In this document: positions 4,921 through 5,047 of the stretch, in pieces
Layout of the letters: each line of letters begins with the position of its first letter
Position numbering within the stretch: the stretch's first letter is position 1
NCBI GenBank assembly: GCA_003353825.1
Contig: PIVW01000424.1
Coordinates: 1-5,047, forward strand
Length of the DNA stretch: 5,047 nt
DNA from: Chloroflexota bacterium
Lineage (GTDB): Bacteria > Chloroflexota > Anaerolineae > J102
Reading direction: 5' to 3'
Translations under genes and position numbers: made by a program
Notes under the pieces: model-generated
What the model was told of the DNA's origin: nothing
The model's input: only the letters and a program-made list of their open reading frames with translations
The model's database searches: none

Positions 4921-5047
4921 GGTCGTTGTTGGATGAATTGCCCGAGTTCGGCAACCGCATGCTGGAGATGTTAAGGCAACCTATGGAGGACAAGCAGATT
5001 ACGGTATCTCGGGCAGCGGGCTCAGTCACCTTTCCCACCAATTTCAT
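4920..5047 (+). pseudogene. ComM/YifB-like Mg-chelatase-family AAA+ ATPase, 5'-truncated fragment running off the window
   Basis: The frame from 4920 reads [35 protein letters not shown] and VTFPTNF to the window end. LLDELPEF is the Walker B region (acidic pair Asp-Glu) of the Mg-chelatase ChlI-like domain of ComM/YifB proteins, and LRQPMED, [17 protein letters not shown] are the conserved sequences that follow it. ComM is a hexameric helicase that extends strand exchange during natural transformation. A TGA stops this frame at 4917-4919, and no Walker A or N-terminal Lon-like domain lies upstream, so about the first half of the protein is missing. The 3' part may continue intact beyond 5047. 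An internal ATG (4950) could start only a fragment. Confidence 0.75.

Noticed and set aside
4738..4974. Plus-strand open frame of 78 codons
   Set aside because: It spans the attC-like hairpin and then reads the ComM fragment out of frame ([14 protein letters not shown] instead of [11 protein letters not shown]).
1..5047. CRISPR array, tRNA or rRNA genes
   Set aside because: No regularly spaced short repeats, cloverleaf-type sequence or rRNA-like conserved stretch was seen on either strand.

Overview
The window reads as an accessory region of a proteobacterial, probably gammaproteobacterial, genome. The assignment rests on the protein families, good Shine-Dalgarno use at the large gene, and integron-type core sites of the GTTATGCGG kind. 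It is inference from sequence alone. By eye, base composition shifts from a GC-rich sulfatase gene to more AT-rich small genes downstream, which suits a region assembled from parts of different origin.

Layout. Positions 1-300 hold a decayed 3' part of an IS200/IS605-type transposase gene and an 18-bp palindrome placed like the right-end hairpin of such an element. Positions 312-396 and 3177-3260 are two diverged direct copies of an 84-85 bp repeat that bracket the only large gene. That gene (581-2950) encodes a complete 789-residue formylglycine-dependent arylsulfatase with all expected catalytic residues, a C-terminal concanavalin/LamG-like region and no signal peptide. It is followed by two hairpins.

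From about 3300 to 4834 the DNA looks like integron gene cassettes. A DinB/YfiT-like protein (3328-3840) is preceded by the core GTTATGCGGC and followed by its exact complement GCCGCATAAC, which opens an attC-like hairpin. A P-loop kinase-like gene (4085-4714) has a stop codon that merges into a second attC-like structure (about 4709-4834). No integron integrase or attI site is visible.

The right edge carries the Walker B region of a ComM/YifB (Mg-chelatase-like AAA+) protein, entering abruptly at about 4920. The 20-bp sequence just before it also occurs exactly at 3070-3089, and similarity continues for about 20 more bases, so the two cassette-like genes lie between two copies of a partly ComM-like block.

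The genes do not form a pathway. The sulfatase would release sulfate from organic sulfate esters. The two small genes look like independently acquired cargo. The more interesting content is the nested repeat and recombination-site architecture rather than a recognisable new multi-gene system.
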